Position numbers and translations under genes: made by a program | Shown: piece after piece, positions 25,304 to 33,268 of the stretch | How positions within the stretch are numbered: position 1 is the stretch's first letter | Layout: each line of letters starts with the position of its first letter | Source of the DNA: Myxococcota bacterium | GTDB taxonomy: Bacteria > Myxococcota_A > UBA9160 > PR03 | Length of the DNA: 34,662 bases | Assembly: GCA_030066475.1 (NCBI GenBank) | Contig: JASJBO010000097.1 | Location: forward strand, 1 to 34,662 | Direction: 5' to 3' | Notes under the pieces: generated by a model | Seen by the model: only the letters and a program-made list of their open reading frames with translations | Databases searched by the model: none | What the model was told of the DNA's origin: nothing

Positions 25304-27469
25304 ATGCAGGCGCGCCTCAGAGTCGGGCTCTCGCTCGGCACGCGGATCCTGATTGGTCTCCTGCTGGGGATCGCCATCGGCCTCTTCGTCGGCGAGCTCG
25401 CCGCGCCGCTGCGGATCGCGGGCGACGTCTTCGTCGGCCTGCTCCAGATGACCGTGCTGCCCTACATCATCGTGACCCTCATCGCGAGCGTCGGGCAGCT
25501 CTCGCTGAGCTCGGCGAAGTCGCTCGGCCTGCGGGCCGTGAGCGTGTGGCTGCTGCTGCTGGTTGTCGGGATGGTCGTCCTCGGCGGGCTGTCCCTGGCC
25601 TTCCCCGAACGCCGCGAGCCGTCCTTCTACAGCGCGCCGCCGACCGCGTCGGCCGAGCTCGACCTGGTCGGGCTGTTCGTGCCGGTGAACGTCTTCCAGT
25701 CCCTGTCCCGCAACGCGGTTCCCGGCGTCGTCGTCTTCTGCATCCTGGTCGGCGCCGCGCTGATCACGCTTCCCGAGAAGGCGAGAGTCATCCGGGGGCT
25801 CGAGGCCCTGGGCGCGGCGATCGCCCGGGTGAACGGGTACGTGGTGCGTCTCACCCCCTACGGCGTCCTCGCCATTGCCGCCGCAGCGGCGGGCACCATG
25901 ACCGTCGAGGAGTTCGGGCGGCTGCGCGGCTACTTCCTGCTCTCGATCCTGGCCACCCTGATCCTGGCGTTCTGGCTGCTCCCGGCGCTGGTGTCGGCGT
26001 GCACGCCCTTTCGGGGGAGCGCCCTGCTCGTGGCCGGGCGGGACGCGCTCGTGACGGCCTTCGCCACCGGGAAGGTGCTGGTGGTGCTTCCCATGCTGGT
26101 CGAGGCCACGCAGAAGCTGTTCCGGAGTCGGGAGCTCGCCGAGGAGCACGTCGACCCCAGCATCGAGGTCCTCTACCCCCTCGCCTATCCCTTTCCCTAC
26201 CTCGGCAAGCTGATGGCGCTGCTCTTCGTTCCCTTCGCCGCCGCCTTCGTCGGGGAGCGCCTCGGCTGGATCGAGCTGCCGGCTTTGTTCGGAGTCGGGA
26301 CCTTCGCGCTCTTCGGCGGCCCGGCCGCCGCCATCCCCTTGCTGCTCGACGCCCTCGAGCTGCCCACCGACATGTACCAGCTCTTCCTGCTCTCGGGCGT
26401 CCTCGTGAGCCGGCTGGGCGACGTCGTGGGCGTGGCCCACCTGATGGCGTTCACCGTCATCACGACCTGCGCGCTGACCGGCACGCTGCGCATCCGCCCC
26501 GGCCGGCTCGTCGCGGTGCTCGCGATCACCGGGGTCCTGGTCGGCGCCGTCGCCCAGGGGAGCCGGCTCTGGCTCGACAGCCGGAAGGACGACTACGCGC
26601 GCGCCAAGGTGATCGAGGAAATGCATCCGGTGAACACGCAGCAGCTCGCGCCGCGCATCGTCTTCACCGAGGCCGCGCCGAACCCGGTGCCCCTGGACCC
26701 CGGGGAGACCCGCCTCGAGCGCATCCACCGCCGTGGCATCCTCCGCGTGGGATACGAGGACGGTGACGTCCCGTTTGTCTTCCGCAACGGCAAGGACGAG
26801 CTCGTCGGTCTCGACGTCGAGATGGCGAACGACCTCGCCGAAGACCTGGGCGTCACCCTCGAGTTCGTTCCGCTCGATCGCCGGGACGTCGCCGCAGGTC
26901 TCCGGGCCGACCACTTCGACATCGCCATGTCGGGCCTCGTCGGGGGCATCGATCGCGCCATGAAGACCCGGCTCTCCCGCTCCTACCTCGAGGGCACGGC
27001 CGCCATCGTGGTGAGGGACCACATGGCCGACGAGCTCTCCGACCCGGAGGCCCTGCGCGAGCGCAGGCTGCGCGTCGGGATCATCACGGGGGGCCGGCCC
27101 CAGCGGGCGGCCGAGGAGCTGCTGGGCCAGCTCGAGCTCGTCCCGATCCCTTCGTCGCGCTGGTTCTTCGAGACGGATCACGATCTCGACGCTCTGCTCG
27201 TGAGCGCGGAGTCGGGAGCGGCCTGGTCGATGCTCTACCCCGAATACCGGGTGATCATTCCGACCAGGCGCCCCGTGGGCCTTCCCTTCTGCTACGCGAT
27301 GCATCCCGATGCAGTTCGTCTCGCCCGCTTCGTGGACCAATGGGTCCTTCTCGCCGAGACCATGGGGCGGATCGAGACGCTCACTGACTACTGGCTCTAC
27401 GGCGAGGGGGCAGAGGAGGAGGCTCCGCGCTGGAGCATCCTGCGCGACGTGCTCGGCTGGGTCGAGTAG
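25304..27469 (+). CDS. SDF-type symporter fused to a periplasmic solute-binding domain
   Basis: 721 aa, inner membrane. Residues 1 to about 395 form a dicarboxylate/glutamate symporter-like (SDF, DctA/GltP) domain with many hydrophobic helices (TRILIGLLLGIAIGLFVGEL, LQMTVLPYIIVTLIASVG, LTPYGVLAIAAAAAGTM). A further helix (about 405-425) precedes a linker. From about residue 470 there is a bacterial solute-binding protein family 3 domain (RGILRVGYEDGDVPFVFRNGKDELVGLDVEMANDLAEDLG, then FDIAMSGLVGGIDRAMKTRLS). Canonical SDF substrate and sodium residues are poorly kept: the NMDG motif of TM7 is replaced around PYLGKLMALLF, and HP2/TM8 reads SRLGDVVGVAHLM. The substrate is probably an amino acid or carboxylate, but could be only sensed. 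ATG 25304 lacks a strong ribosome site. Confidence 0.88.
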   Translation: MQARLRVGLSLGTRILIGLLLGIAIGLFVGELAAPLRIAGDVFVGLLQMTVLPYIIVTLIASVGQLSLSSAKSLGLRAVSVWLLLLVVGMVVLGGLSLAFPERREPSFYSAPPTASAELDLVGLFVPVNVFQSLSRNAVPGVVVFCILVGAALITLPEKARVIRGLEALGAAIARVNGYVVRLTPYGVLAIAAAAAGTMTVEEFGRLRGYFLLSILATLILAFWLLPALVSACTPFRGSALLVAGRDALVTAFATGKVLVVLPMLVEATQKLFRSRELAEEHVDPSIEVLYPLAYPFPYLGKLMALLFVPFAAAFVGERLGWIELPALFGVGTFALFGGPAAAIPLLLDALELPTDMYQLFLLSGVLVSRLGDVVGVAHLMAFTVITTCALTGTLRIRPGRLVAVLAITGVLVGAVAQGSRLWLDSRKDDYARAKVIEEMHPVNTQQLAPRIVFTEAAPNPVPLDPGETRLERIHRRGILRVGYEDGDVPFVFRNGKDELVGLDVEMANDLAEDLGVTLEFVPLDRRDVAAGLRADHFDIAMSGLVGGIDRAMKTRLSRSYLEGTAAIVVRDHMADELSDPEALRERRLRVGIITGGRPQRAAEELLGQLELVPIPSSRWFFETDHDLDALLVSAESGAAWSMLYPEYRVIIPTRRPVGLPFCYAMHPDAVRLARFVDQWVLLAETMGRIETLTDYWLYGEGAEEEAPRWSILRDVLGWVE

Positions 27470-27579
27470 CCCGCTCTTCGACGAGCTCGGTCCGGCGCTC
27501 CGCCGCGGGCCCCGCCCCCGCGCTCGCCGCCCAGCGGCCCCCGCGATCGCCATACGGGGGACACCATGGAGCCAGTGAG
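27470..27579. other. Convergent intergenic spacer
   Basis: 110 bp between the symporter stop and the end of the minus-strand pseudogene. I see no repeat copy and no clear terminator. Confidence 0.4.
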
Positions 27580-27616
27580 TCACGTGAGGTGTTGAATTGA
27601 CTCATAATGATGAGTC
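27576..27616. promoter_or_regulatory. Cluster of TGASTCA palindromes
   Basis: TGAGTCA at 27576-27582, TGACTCA at 27598-27604 and TGAGTC at 27611-27616. The last two form a perfect 7-bp hairpin, GACTCAT-AATG-ATGAGTC (27599-27616). TCACGTGA (27580-27587) is a further palindrome. They overlap the last codons of the pseudogene. Could be an operator, a mobile-element scar or a coincidence. Confidence 0.3.
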
Positions 27617-28119
27617 GAACCCGGTTCCGGCACCAGCAGGACGGCCTGCGGGCCGTCGTCGAAGCGCACGCGCGTCGCGACGCGCGTCGCGTTCATGCCG
27701 TTGCCCCGACCGGCCTGACGGTGGACGGTGACGCCGGCCACCCAGTGCTCGGTGACGATGCGCGAGTCGCCGGGCGCCACCTCGATGGCGTGCCGTAGCG
27801 CAGCAGCCGGTGCCGCGCGCCCGCGAGGTCGATCCAGAAGAGCGCGCGGAAGTTGGTGGCGTCCACGTCGGGGCCGATCAGCCGCGCGTCGATCATCACC
27901 CGGCCGCCGTCGCTGATGCGTCGCCCTCGCTCCAGACGATCTTCGGGCCCGCGCCCAGGTCGCGGTAGACCAAGACGTCGTCGCCCGAGGTCACCTCGCC
28001 GTTCAGCCGCGCCCGAAACGCAGGTCACCCGTCGCGCCCAGCCGGACGTCGGACACGCGGAAGCACGGCGGCCGGGTCGAGACGGCGGCCGACGATCTCG
28101 GCCCAATGCCCGCGTTCAT
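27580..28119 (-). pseudogene. Frameshifted gene of unknown function (three single-base deletions)
   Basis: ATG 28119, with GAGGAGAGGGC directly upstream, overlaps the stop of the 57-aa ORF (ATGA). The frame soon hits a stop. Protein-like sequence continues by switching frame three times: CFRVSDVRLGATGDLRF, then RARLNGEVTSGDDVLVYRD, then RRISDGGRVMIDARLIGPD, then AIEVAPGDSRIVTEHWVAG to HHYESIQHLT and a TGA at 27582. Each junction is repaired by adding one base to a short C or G run (near 28015, 27922 and 27792). The repaired protein would be about 180 aa, beta-rich and without recognised motifs. The good ribosome site and codon use suggest recent decay, or local base-calling errors. No other gene in the window is broken this way. 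Confidence 0.65.
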
Positions 28120-28289
28120 GCCCTCTCCTCCGGCTCTTCGAACAGGCGCAGGTACGGATCGAAGCGGAAGCGGCGATCGACGCTGGATGCCTCCCCAGCG
28201 AGGCCGGGGCTTCTCCAGCTCTCCGCCCTGCCCGGCTCCGCCATCAAGCGCTCGAAGCGCGCCCGTCGGAGCGACGCGCCTGTGATCAT
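28116..28289 (-). CDS. Small ORF, 57 aa, coupled to the downstream broken gene
   Basis: ATG 28289 to TGA 28116. The protein (MITGASLRRARFERLMAEP to DPYLRLFEEPEERA) is charged, has no signal peptide and matches nothing I recognise. Its end encodes the ribosome site of the next gene and overlaps its ATG by four bases, which supports translation. It is 80 bp downstream of the trehalose synthase-like gene in the same orientation. The ribosome site for its own start is weak. Confidence 0.4.
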   Translation of the reverse strand: MITGASLRRARFERLMAEPGRAESWRSPGLAGEASSVDRRFRFDPYLRLFEEPEERA

Positions 28290-28369
28290 CCCGTTCCGCT
28301 GCGAATCGCCGGCCGTCCGCCGCGGCCGGCCCAGTGGCGCCGCCGGGCCATCGCGCCCCAGCGCCCGAC

Positions 28370-29836
28370 TCAGCGACGTAGCTGGTTGGCGAGCGTCTCG
28401 ATCCAGCGGCGGACCTGGGTGAAGATGAGGAACTCGTTGTGGACGCGCCGCTGGGCGCTTCGGCCGTTGCGCGCGCGGCCCGGCAGGTCGTCGAGCATCC
28501 GGTCCAGCAGGTCCGCGATCTCCTGGGGGTCCTCGCTGTTCGGGATGAGCCGACCGTCCACGCCGTCGCGGATCTGCGCCCGCACGCCGCAGGAGCGGCT
28601 GCCCAGGACGCTGCGCTGCTTCCACATGGCCTCGGTCACGGTGAGGCCGAAGCCCTCGCGCAGGGAGTTCTGAACCACGACGCTCGAGCAGGTCTGAAGC
28701 ACGTTCACCATCAGCGCGTTCTTCTTCCGCGAGCCCATCGGCAGCGAAACGAGTGCCACGTCCTCCTGGAGCCAGTGCGGCAGCCGCTCGTACTTGTCGA
28801 TGAGATCGCGCAGCACGTCCTGCGCCTCCGGGTCGTCGGCGACGGCCGCCGGGTCCGGTCCCGCCATCACCAGGCGCACCTGGTTCAGGCGCCGGCGGTG
28901 TCGCGGCGAGACGTCGCGGGCGCCGATGCTCTGCTTCAGCGTCACGAAGGCGTCGAGCAGCGGCTCGAAGCCCTTGAGGCGGTCCCAGCGCGAGACCTGG
29001 GTCACGAGCGGTCGGAACGGGATCCCGATCTCGCTCTCCTCGTCGATCGGGGCGAAGCTGCCGCCCGGACGCAGCCGCGTCGCCTGCTCGTCGAAGACCT
29101 CCGGAACGACCGGGTGCCGCGAGCGGAGCAGGCCCGAGTTCTTCAGGATGCCCGCCAGCTTGTGGGCGCTGAGCTCCCGGTTCTTGAAGCTGAGCGGGTC
29201 GATGGCGGGCGTGATGATGCCCGCCTTGCCGGCGAGGAAGGAAGGGATGTACTCCGGGCAGGAGAAGATGGCGTGGTCGCAGGCCTCGGCGTAGGGCCTG
29301 AGGAAGTTCCAGGCAGCGCGCGTCTCGGGCAGGTCCTCGTCCAGGCCGATGTGGCAGCGAAAGAAGAACGGCATGCCCAGCTCGGCCTTCAGCAGCGCGC
29401 CCATCCCGAGCGGCTGCGGGTCGTGGATGACCAGGACGTCGTCGGGCCGGATGCGCTGCTTCATCTCCGCGGCGTTCTCGGAGCTGACGGCTGCGTAGAG
29501 CTCCCGTTCCTCGGCCCCGAGCCCCGGGTCGCCGTGGCCGTGGATCAAGTTGTGCAGGCGCTTGGTGAGGTCGAAGAAGCCCGGCTGCTCCGTGCCCATG
29601 ACCACCCACTCCGTCTCCACGCCGAGCTCGTTCAGCAGCACGACGAGCTTGGGCAGCATCTCCGCAACGCCCCCGCCCTTGGCGGTGGAGTTCACCATCC
29701 AGACCTTGCGGCCCCGCAGCTCGGTCACGAGCCCCGCCGCCTCCTCGCGCAGGCAGCGGACGGCTTCCATCAGGTGGACGACCTCGGCGTAGTCGTCCAG
29801 TCCCAGCGATTCATCGATCCGGATGCTCTCGATCAC
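28370..29836 (-). CDS. GT4 glycosyltransferase, trehalose synthase-like
   Basis: 488 aa, cytoplasmic. It resembles TreT-type trehalose glycosyltransferring synthase, which makes trehalose from an NDP-glucose and glucose. The N-terminal Rossmann half has VWMVNSTAKGGGVAEMLPKL and WVVMGTEQPGFFDLTKRLHN. The C-terminal half has the donor-site blocks VTQVSRWDRLKGFEPLLDAF, VVQNSLREGFGLTVTEAMW (the E-x7-E motif of GT4) and SCGVRAQIRDGVDGRLIPN. GTG start at 29836 with GGGAG upstream, 17 bp after the CoA-transferase stop, so they are co-transcribed. Trehalose phosphorylase of GT4 type is an alternative that sequence alone cannot exclude. Confidence 0.85.
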   Translation of the reverse strand: MIESIRIDESLGLDDYAEVVHLMEAVRCLREEAAGLVTELRGRKVWMVNSTAKGGGVAEMLPKLVVLLNELGVETEWVVMGTEQPGFFDLTKRLHNLIHGHGDPGLGAEERELYAAVSSENAAEMKQRIRPDDVLVIHDPQPLGMGALLKAELGMPFFFRCHIGLDEDLPETRAAWNFLRPYAEACDHAIFSCPEYIPSFLAGKAGIITPAIDPLSFKNRELSAHKLAGILKNSGLLRSRHPVVPEVFDEQATRLRPGGSFAPIDEESEIGIPFRPLVTQVSRWDRLKGFEPLLDAFVTLKQSIGARDVSPRHRRRLNQVRLVMAGPDPAAVADDPEAQDVLRDLIDKYERLPHWLQEDVALVSLPMGSRKKNALMVNVLQTCSSVVVQNSLREGFGLTVTEAMWKQRSVLGSRSCGVRAQIRDGVDGRLIPNSEDPQEIADLLDRMLDDLPGRARNGRSAQRRVHNEFLIFTQVRRWIETLANQLRR

Positions 29837-29853
29837 CGTGCGTTCTCCCGTGG

Positions 29854-31170
29854 CTAGACGAATCCGAGTCTCGCGGCCTCGTGCCGCAGCTCGTCCCGGA
29901 ACTGCGGATGTGCCACCTCGATCAGCGCCCGGGCGCGCTCGCGAATGCTGCGTCCGCGCAGCTCCGCGACGCCGAACTCGGTGACCACGTTGTCCACCGT
30001 GTTCTTGTTGGTGGTGACCACCGCGCCGGGAGTGAGCTGCGCCCGGATGCGCGAGGTCTCCCCGTCCGAGGTCGTCGAGCGCAGCACGATGACGGCCACG
30101 CCTCCCCGGGAGTACATGCAGCCACGGGCGAAGTCGGACTGGCCGCCCGAGCCCGAGTAGTACCTGCTGCCGATCGACTCCGAGGCGGCCTGCCCCAGCA
30201 GATCCACCTCCAGGGCGGCGTTGACGGACACGAAGTTGTCCTCCCGCGCGATGACGCGCGGGTTGTTGACGTAGCTGACGGGCCAGAGCTCGATCGAGGG
30301 ATTGTCCTCGAGGAAGTCGTACAGGCGCCGCGTGCCCAGCACGAAGGTCGTGACGATCTTGCCGGGGTTGAGGGTCTTGGCGGTGCCGGTGATCACGCCC
30401 CGCTCGAAGAGGTCCACGATGCCGTCGCCCACGAGCTCGGTGTGCACGCCCAGGTCCCGATGGTCCGCGAGCAGCGCGAGCACCGCGTTGGGAATCGCCC
30501 CGATTCCGATCTGGAGCGTGGCGCCGTTGCGCACGCGCTGCACCACGAACTCCGCGATCCGGCGCTCCTCCTTGCCCGGCTCGGACGGGGGCACCTCCAC
30601 CAGCGCGCGCTCCGACTCGGTGAAGCCGGCGATCTGGCTCACGTGGAGCTGGTTGCGGCCGAAGCTGCGCGGCATCGCGGGCGTGGCTTCGAGGAAGAAG
30701 GGCACCTTCCCGATGAAGCTCGCCACGTAGTCGGCGTTGGTGCCGAGGGAGAAGTAGCCGTGCCGGTCGGGCCGGCTGGCCGCCGCCAGGATCACGCTGC
30801 AGCGGGTGGAACGCTCGAGGTGCAGCGGCACCTCGCTGAAGTGGCAGGGCACCAGGTCGACCTGGCCCTTCTCGTAGGGTCCGCGCGTGACGTGGGACAG
30901 GAAGTACGAGACGTGGCGCAGGTGCCCCGGGAAGGCGTCGTGGAGGTAGGGCCGGTCGTGGAGCGCGTGCATCTGGTGGATGCGCACGCCGGAGAGCTGC
31001 TCGGCTCCCGCCTCGAGCGCGTCCAGCAGGGCGGTCGGCTCGCCGTTGGCGAGGGGCACGATCACGTCGGCGCCCTCCGGAACGGCGTCGAGCACCGCCT
31101 CCGGCGCGCAGCGCTTGCGATCCAGCAGGCTCGCGCTGCGTCGCTCGCTGACGGGGTTCTGGCCGTGCAT
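29854..31170 (-). CDS. Acetyl-CoA hydrolase / 4-hydroxybutyrate CoA-transferase family protein
   Basis: 438 aa, the usual length of this class I CoA-transferase subgroup. It moves CoA between acetyl-CoA and a carboxylic acid, or hydrolyses an acyl-CoA. ATG 31170 follows GAGGAG by 4 bases. Visible motifs: the probable nucleophile E245 in LGVHTELVGDG, SVNAALEVDLLGQAASE, and the CoA-loop YYSGSGGQSDFARGCMYSRGG. It lies 53 bp downstream of pckA and 17 bp upstream of the trehalose synthase-like gene in one unit. The acyl substrate cannot be read from sequence; acetate/succinate exchange would fit the pckA context. Confidence 0.88.
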   Translation of the reverse strand: MHGQNPVSERRSASLLDRKRCAPEAVLDAVPEGADVIVPLANGEPTALLDALEAGAEQLSGVRIHQMHALHDRPYLHDAFPGHLRHVSYFLSHVTRGPYEKGQVDLVPCHFSEVPLHLERSTRCSVILAAASRPDRHGYFSLGTNADYVASFIGKVPFFLEATPAMPRSFGRNQLHVSQIAGFTESERALVEVPPSEPGKEERRIAEFVVQRVRNGATLQIGIGAIPNAVLALLADHRDLGVHTELVGDGIVDLFERGVITGTAKTLNPGKIVTTFVLGTRRLYDFLEDNPSIELWPVSYVNNPRVIAREDNFVSVNAALEVDLLGQAASESIGSRYYSGSGGQSDFARGCMYSRGGVAVIVLRSTTSDGETSRIRAQLTPGAVVTTNKNTVDNVVTEFGVAELRGRSIRERARALIEVAHPQFRDELRHEAARLGFV

Positions 31171-31223
31171 CGGCTCCTCTGCCTGGCTGGCGGACTCGCC
31201 TGCCCGCGCCGCGGCGGCGGCTC

Positions 31224-32807
31224 TCAGACCCGGGGCCCGGCGCGTCGCACCGCGTCGGCGATCTCGAAGCGGGCCTCGTTCTCCCGGAACAGCTTCGCGA
31301 GCTTCTCGGCGGCCTGGTCGTAGGCATCCGGGTCGGCCCAGGTGTTGCGCGGGTTGAGGCACTCGCGGGGCACGCCGGGCGCGTCGGTCGGCATCCGGAG
31401 CCCGAAGATCGGGTGTTCCTCGTAGCTGGCATCGTGGAGCGACCCGTCGAGGATCGCCGAGACGAAGGCGCGGGTGTAGGCGATCTCGAAGCGCCTGCCG
31501 ACGCCGTGGGGACCTCCCGTCCAGCCGGTGTTCAGCAGCCACACGTCGGTGTCGTGCTCCTCGATGCGGCGCGCCAGCAGCTCGGCGTAGACCATGGGCG
31601 GGCGCGGCAGGAAGGGCCCCCCGTAGCAGGGGCTGAAGTTCGGCGTCGGCTCGCCGACGCCGGCCTCGGTGCCCGCGAGCTTCGAGGTGTAGCCGTTGAC
31701 GAAGTAGTACATGGCCTGCTCGCGCGTGAGCTTGCTCACCGGCGGCAGCACGCCGAACGCGTCGGCGGTCAGGAACAGCACGTTCTTCGGGTGGCCGGCC
31801 AGCGACGGGGTGATCGCGTTCGGGATGTGCTGCACCGGATACGTGACCCGGGTGTTCTCGGTCCGGCTGCCGTCGTCGTAGTCCGGCGTGCGCGCCCGCG
31901 AGTCGAGCACCACGTTCTCCAGCACCGAGCCGAAGCGGATGGCGTCCCAGATCTGCGGCTCGCCCTCGCGCGTGAGATGCAGGCACTTGGCGTAGCAGCC
32001 GCCCTCGAGGTTGAAGACCCCCTGGTCGGACCATCCGTGCTCGTCGTCGCCGATCAACGGCCGGGCCGGGTCGGCCGACAAGGTGGTCTTGCCCGTGCCG
32101 GAGAGGCCGAAGAAGAGCGCCACGTTGTCCGGATCGTCCTGGTCGACGTTGCAGGAGCAGTGCATGGGCAGCACGTCCCGCCCGGGCAGCTCGTGGTTCA
32201 TGGCGTAGAAGATCGACTTCTTCATCTCGCCGGCGTAGTGCGAGCCGAGGATCACCACCTTGCGCTGCTCGAGCGACTGGAGGATGGCCACGCCCGAGTT
32301 CAGGCCGTAGTCGGAGAAGGTGTGCACGCGCAGCTCGCTGGCGTTGATGACCAGCCAGTCGGGCTCGAATCCGGCCAGCTCGGCGGGCTCGGCGTTGATG
32401 AAGAGCGTCTTGGCGAAGAGCGCGTGCCAGGCCTTCTCGGCGATCACGGTCACGCGCCGGCGGTACCGGAGGTCGGCGCAGGAGTAGCCGTCGAAGCGGA
32501 ACAGCTGCTCCTGCTGGGAGAGGTGGTAGCGGGCCAGCTCCTCGAGCTCGGCGAAGTGAGCGGGGGAGATGGGCTGGTTGGTCGCCCCCCAGTCGACCTG
32601 GTCGTGGACCGTGGGCGTGTCCTCCAGGAACTTGTCCTTGGGGCTGCGGCCGGTGCGGTCTCCCGTGCCCACGGCCAGCGCCCCGTTGGTGGCGAGGACG
32701 CCCTCTCTGCGCGCGAGCGCGAGCTCGATCAGCTGGGGCACGGAGAGCCCGCGCAGGATGGTGGTGTTGCCGAAGTCGAGGCGGTCGTTGGCGGTGTCGC
32801 TGATCAT
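31224..32807 (-). CDS. pckA: Phosphoenolpyruvate carboxykinase (ATP)
   Basis: 527 aa (E. coli 540). It converts oxaloacetate and ATP to phosphoenolpyruvate, the entry step of gluconeogenesis. The P-loop GLSGTGKTTLSAD has K240. Other family blocks are GRSPKDKF, LGSHYAGEMKKSIF, LPMHCSCNVD, the metal-binding DDEHGWSD, and NTGWTGGPHGVGRR near the C-terminus. ATG 32807 follows GAGGGAG by 5 bases. It heads a same-strand unit with the CoA-transferase and the trehalose synthase-like enzyme. Confidence 0.96.
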   Translation of the reverse strand: MISDTANDRLDFGNTTILRGLSVPQLIELALARREGVLATNGALAVGTGDRTGRSPKDKFLEDTPTVHDQVDWGATNQPISPAHFAELEELARYHLSQQEQLFRFDGYSCADLRYRRRVTVIAEKAWHALFAKTLFINAEPAELAGFEPDWLVINASELRVHTFSDYGLNSGVAILQSLEQRKVVILGSHYAGEMKKSIFYAMNHELPGRDVLPMHCSCNVDQDDPDNVALFFGLSGTGKTTLSADPARPLIGDDEHGWSDQGVFNLEGGCYAKCLHLTREGEPQIWDAIRFGSVLENVVLDSRARTPDYDDGSRTENTRVTYPVQHIPNAITPSLAGHPKNVLFLTADAFGVLPPVSKLTREQAMYYFVNGYTSKLAGTEAGVGEPTPNFSPCYGGPFLPRPPMVYAELLARRIEEHDTDVWLLNTGWTGGPHGVGRRFEIAYTRAFVSAILDGSLHDASYEEHPIFGLRMPTDAPGVPRECLNPRNTWADPDAYDQAAEKLAKLFRENEARFEIADAVRRAGPRV

Positions 32808-33268
32808 GGGCTCCCTCGCGCCGGTCGTCGATGCGCGGCGTCTCGCCGTCCCGCCCTTTCGGACGGCTGGTCGCCGAAGCTGAGTCCCGATTCCCGCGGG
32901 CGGGGGGCGGCCCGGAGGTCGGCCAGGCGACATCCGGGCCCGGCCCGTGGCGGATCTCGATGGAGGGATCGACCCTTCCTCAAGCCTTCCCCCGGGCGCG
33001 GAGGATCTCGAGCGCTCTGGACGGGCCCGGCGCCGTCCCCGGCGCGGCACCGCTACCGCTGCGCCGCTTCGAGTACTACGCGGGCCTGCGCTCCACCGAG
33101 TCGAAGCTGCGCACCGTGCTGGCGCAGCACGAGTTCGTGGGCGCCTGGGCCTGGCTCGAGGCGAACCGCGCGCGCCTCGCCGACCACGTGCTCGACCTGA
33201 CCGAGCAGATCGAGCAGATCGACCCACGTCCCGACCCGCAGCACGTCCGCCGCCGGCCTGAGACCGCG
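32808..33268. other. 461-bp region upstream of pckA
   Basis: Lies between the pckA start and the stop of the next minus-strand gene. It should hold the pckA promoter, but no clear motif is visible. Positions 33062-33240 look like a coding fragment on the plus strand (separate entry). The rest shows nothing recognisable. Confidence 0.5.
33062..33240 (+). pseudogene. Coding-like fragment without start or stop
   Basis: One frame reads RRFEYYAGLRSTESKLRTV, then LAQHEFVGAWAWLEANRARL, then ADHVLDLTEQIEQIDPRP. It has nearly all G/C third positions and a helical, well-mixed composition like the real genes here. No convincing start lies upstream, and the frame passes into the antisense of the next gene without a stop at a sensible place. 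It is probably a decayed or truncated gene; a short gene with an unusual start is the alternative. Family unknown. Confidence 0.35.

Noticed and set aside
27580..28119. Programmed frameshifting in the broken gene
   Set aside because: Three separate shifts are needed, with no slippery heptamer or stimulatory structure evident at the junctions. Decay or sequence error is simpler.
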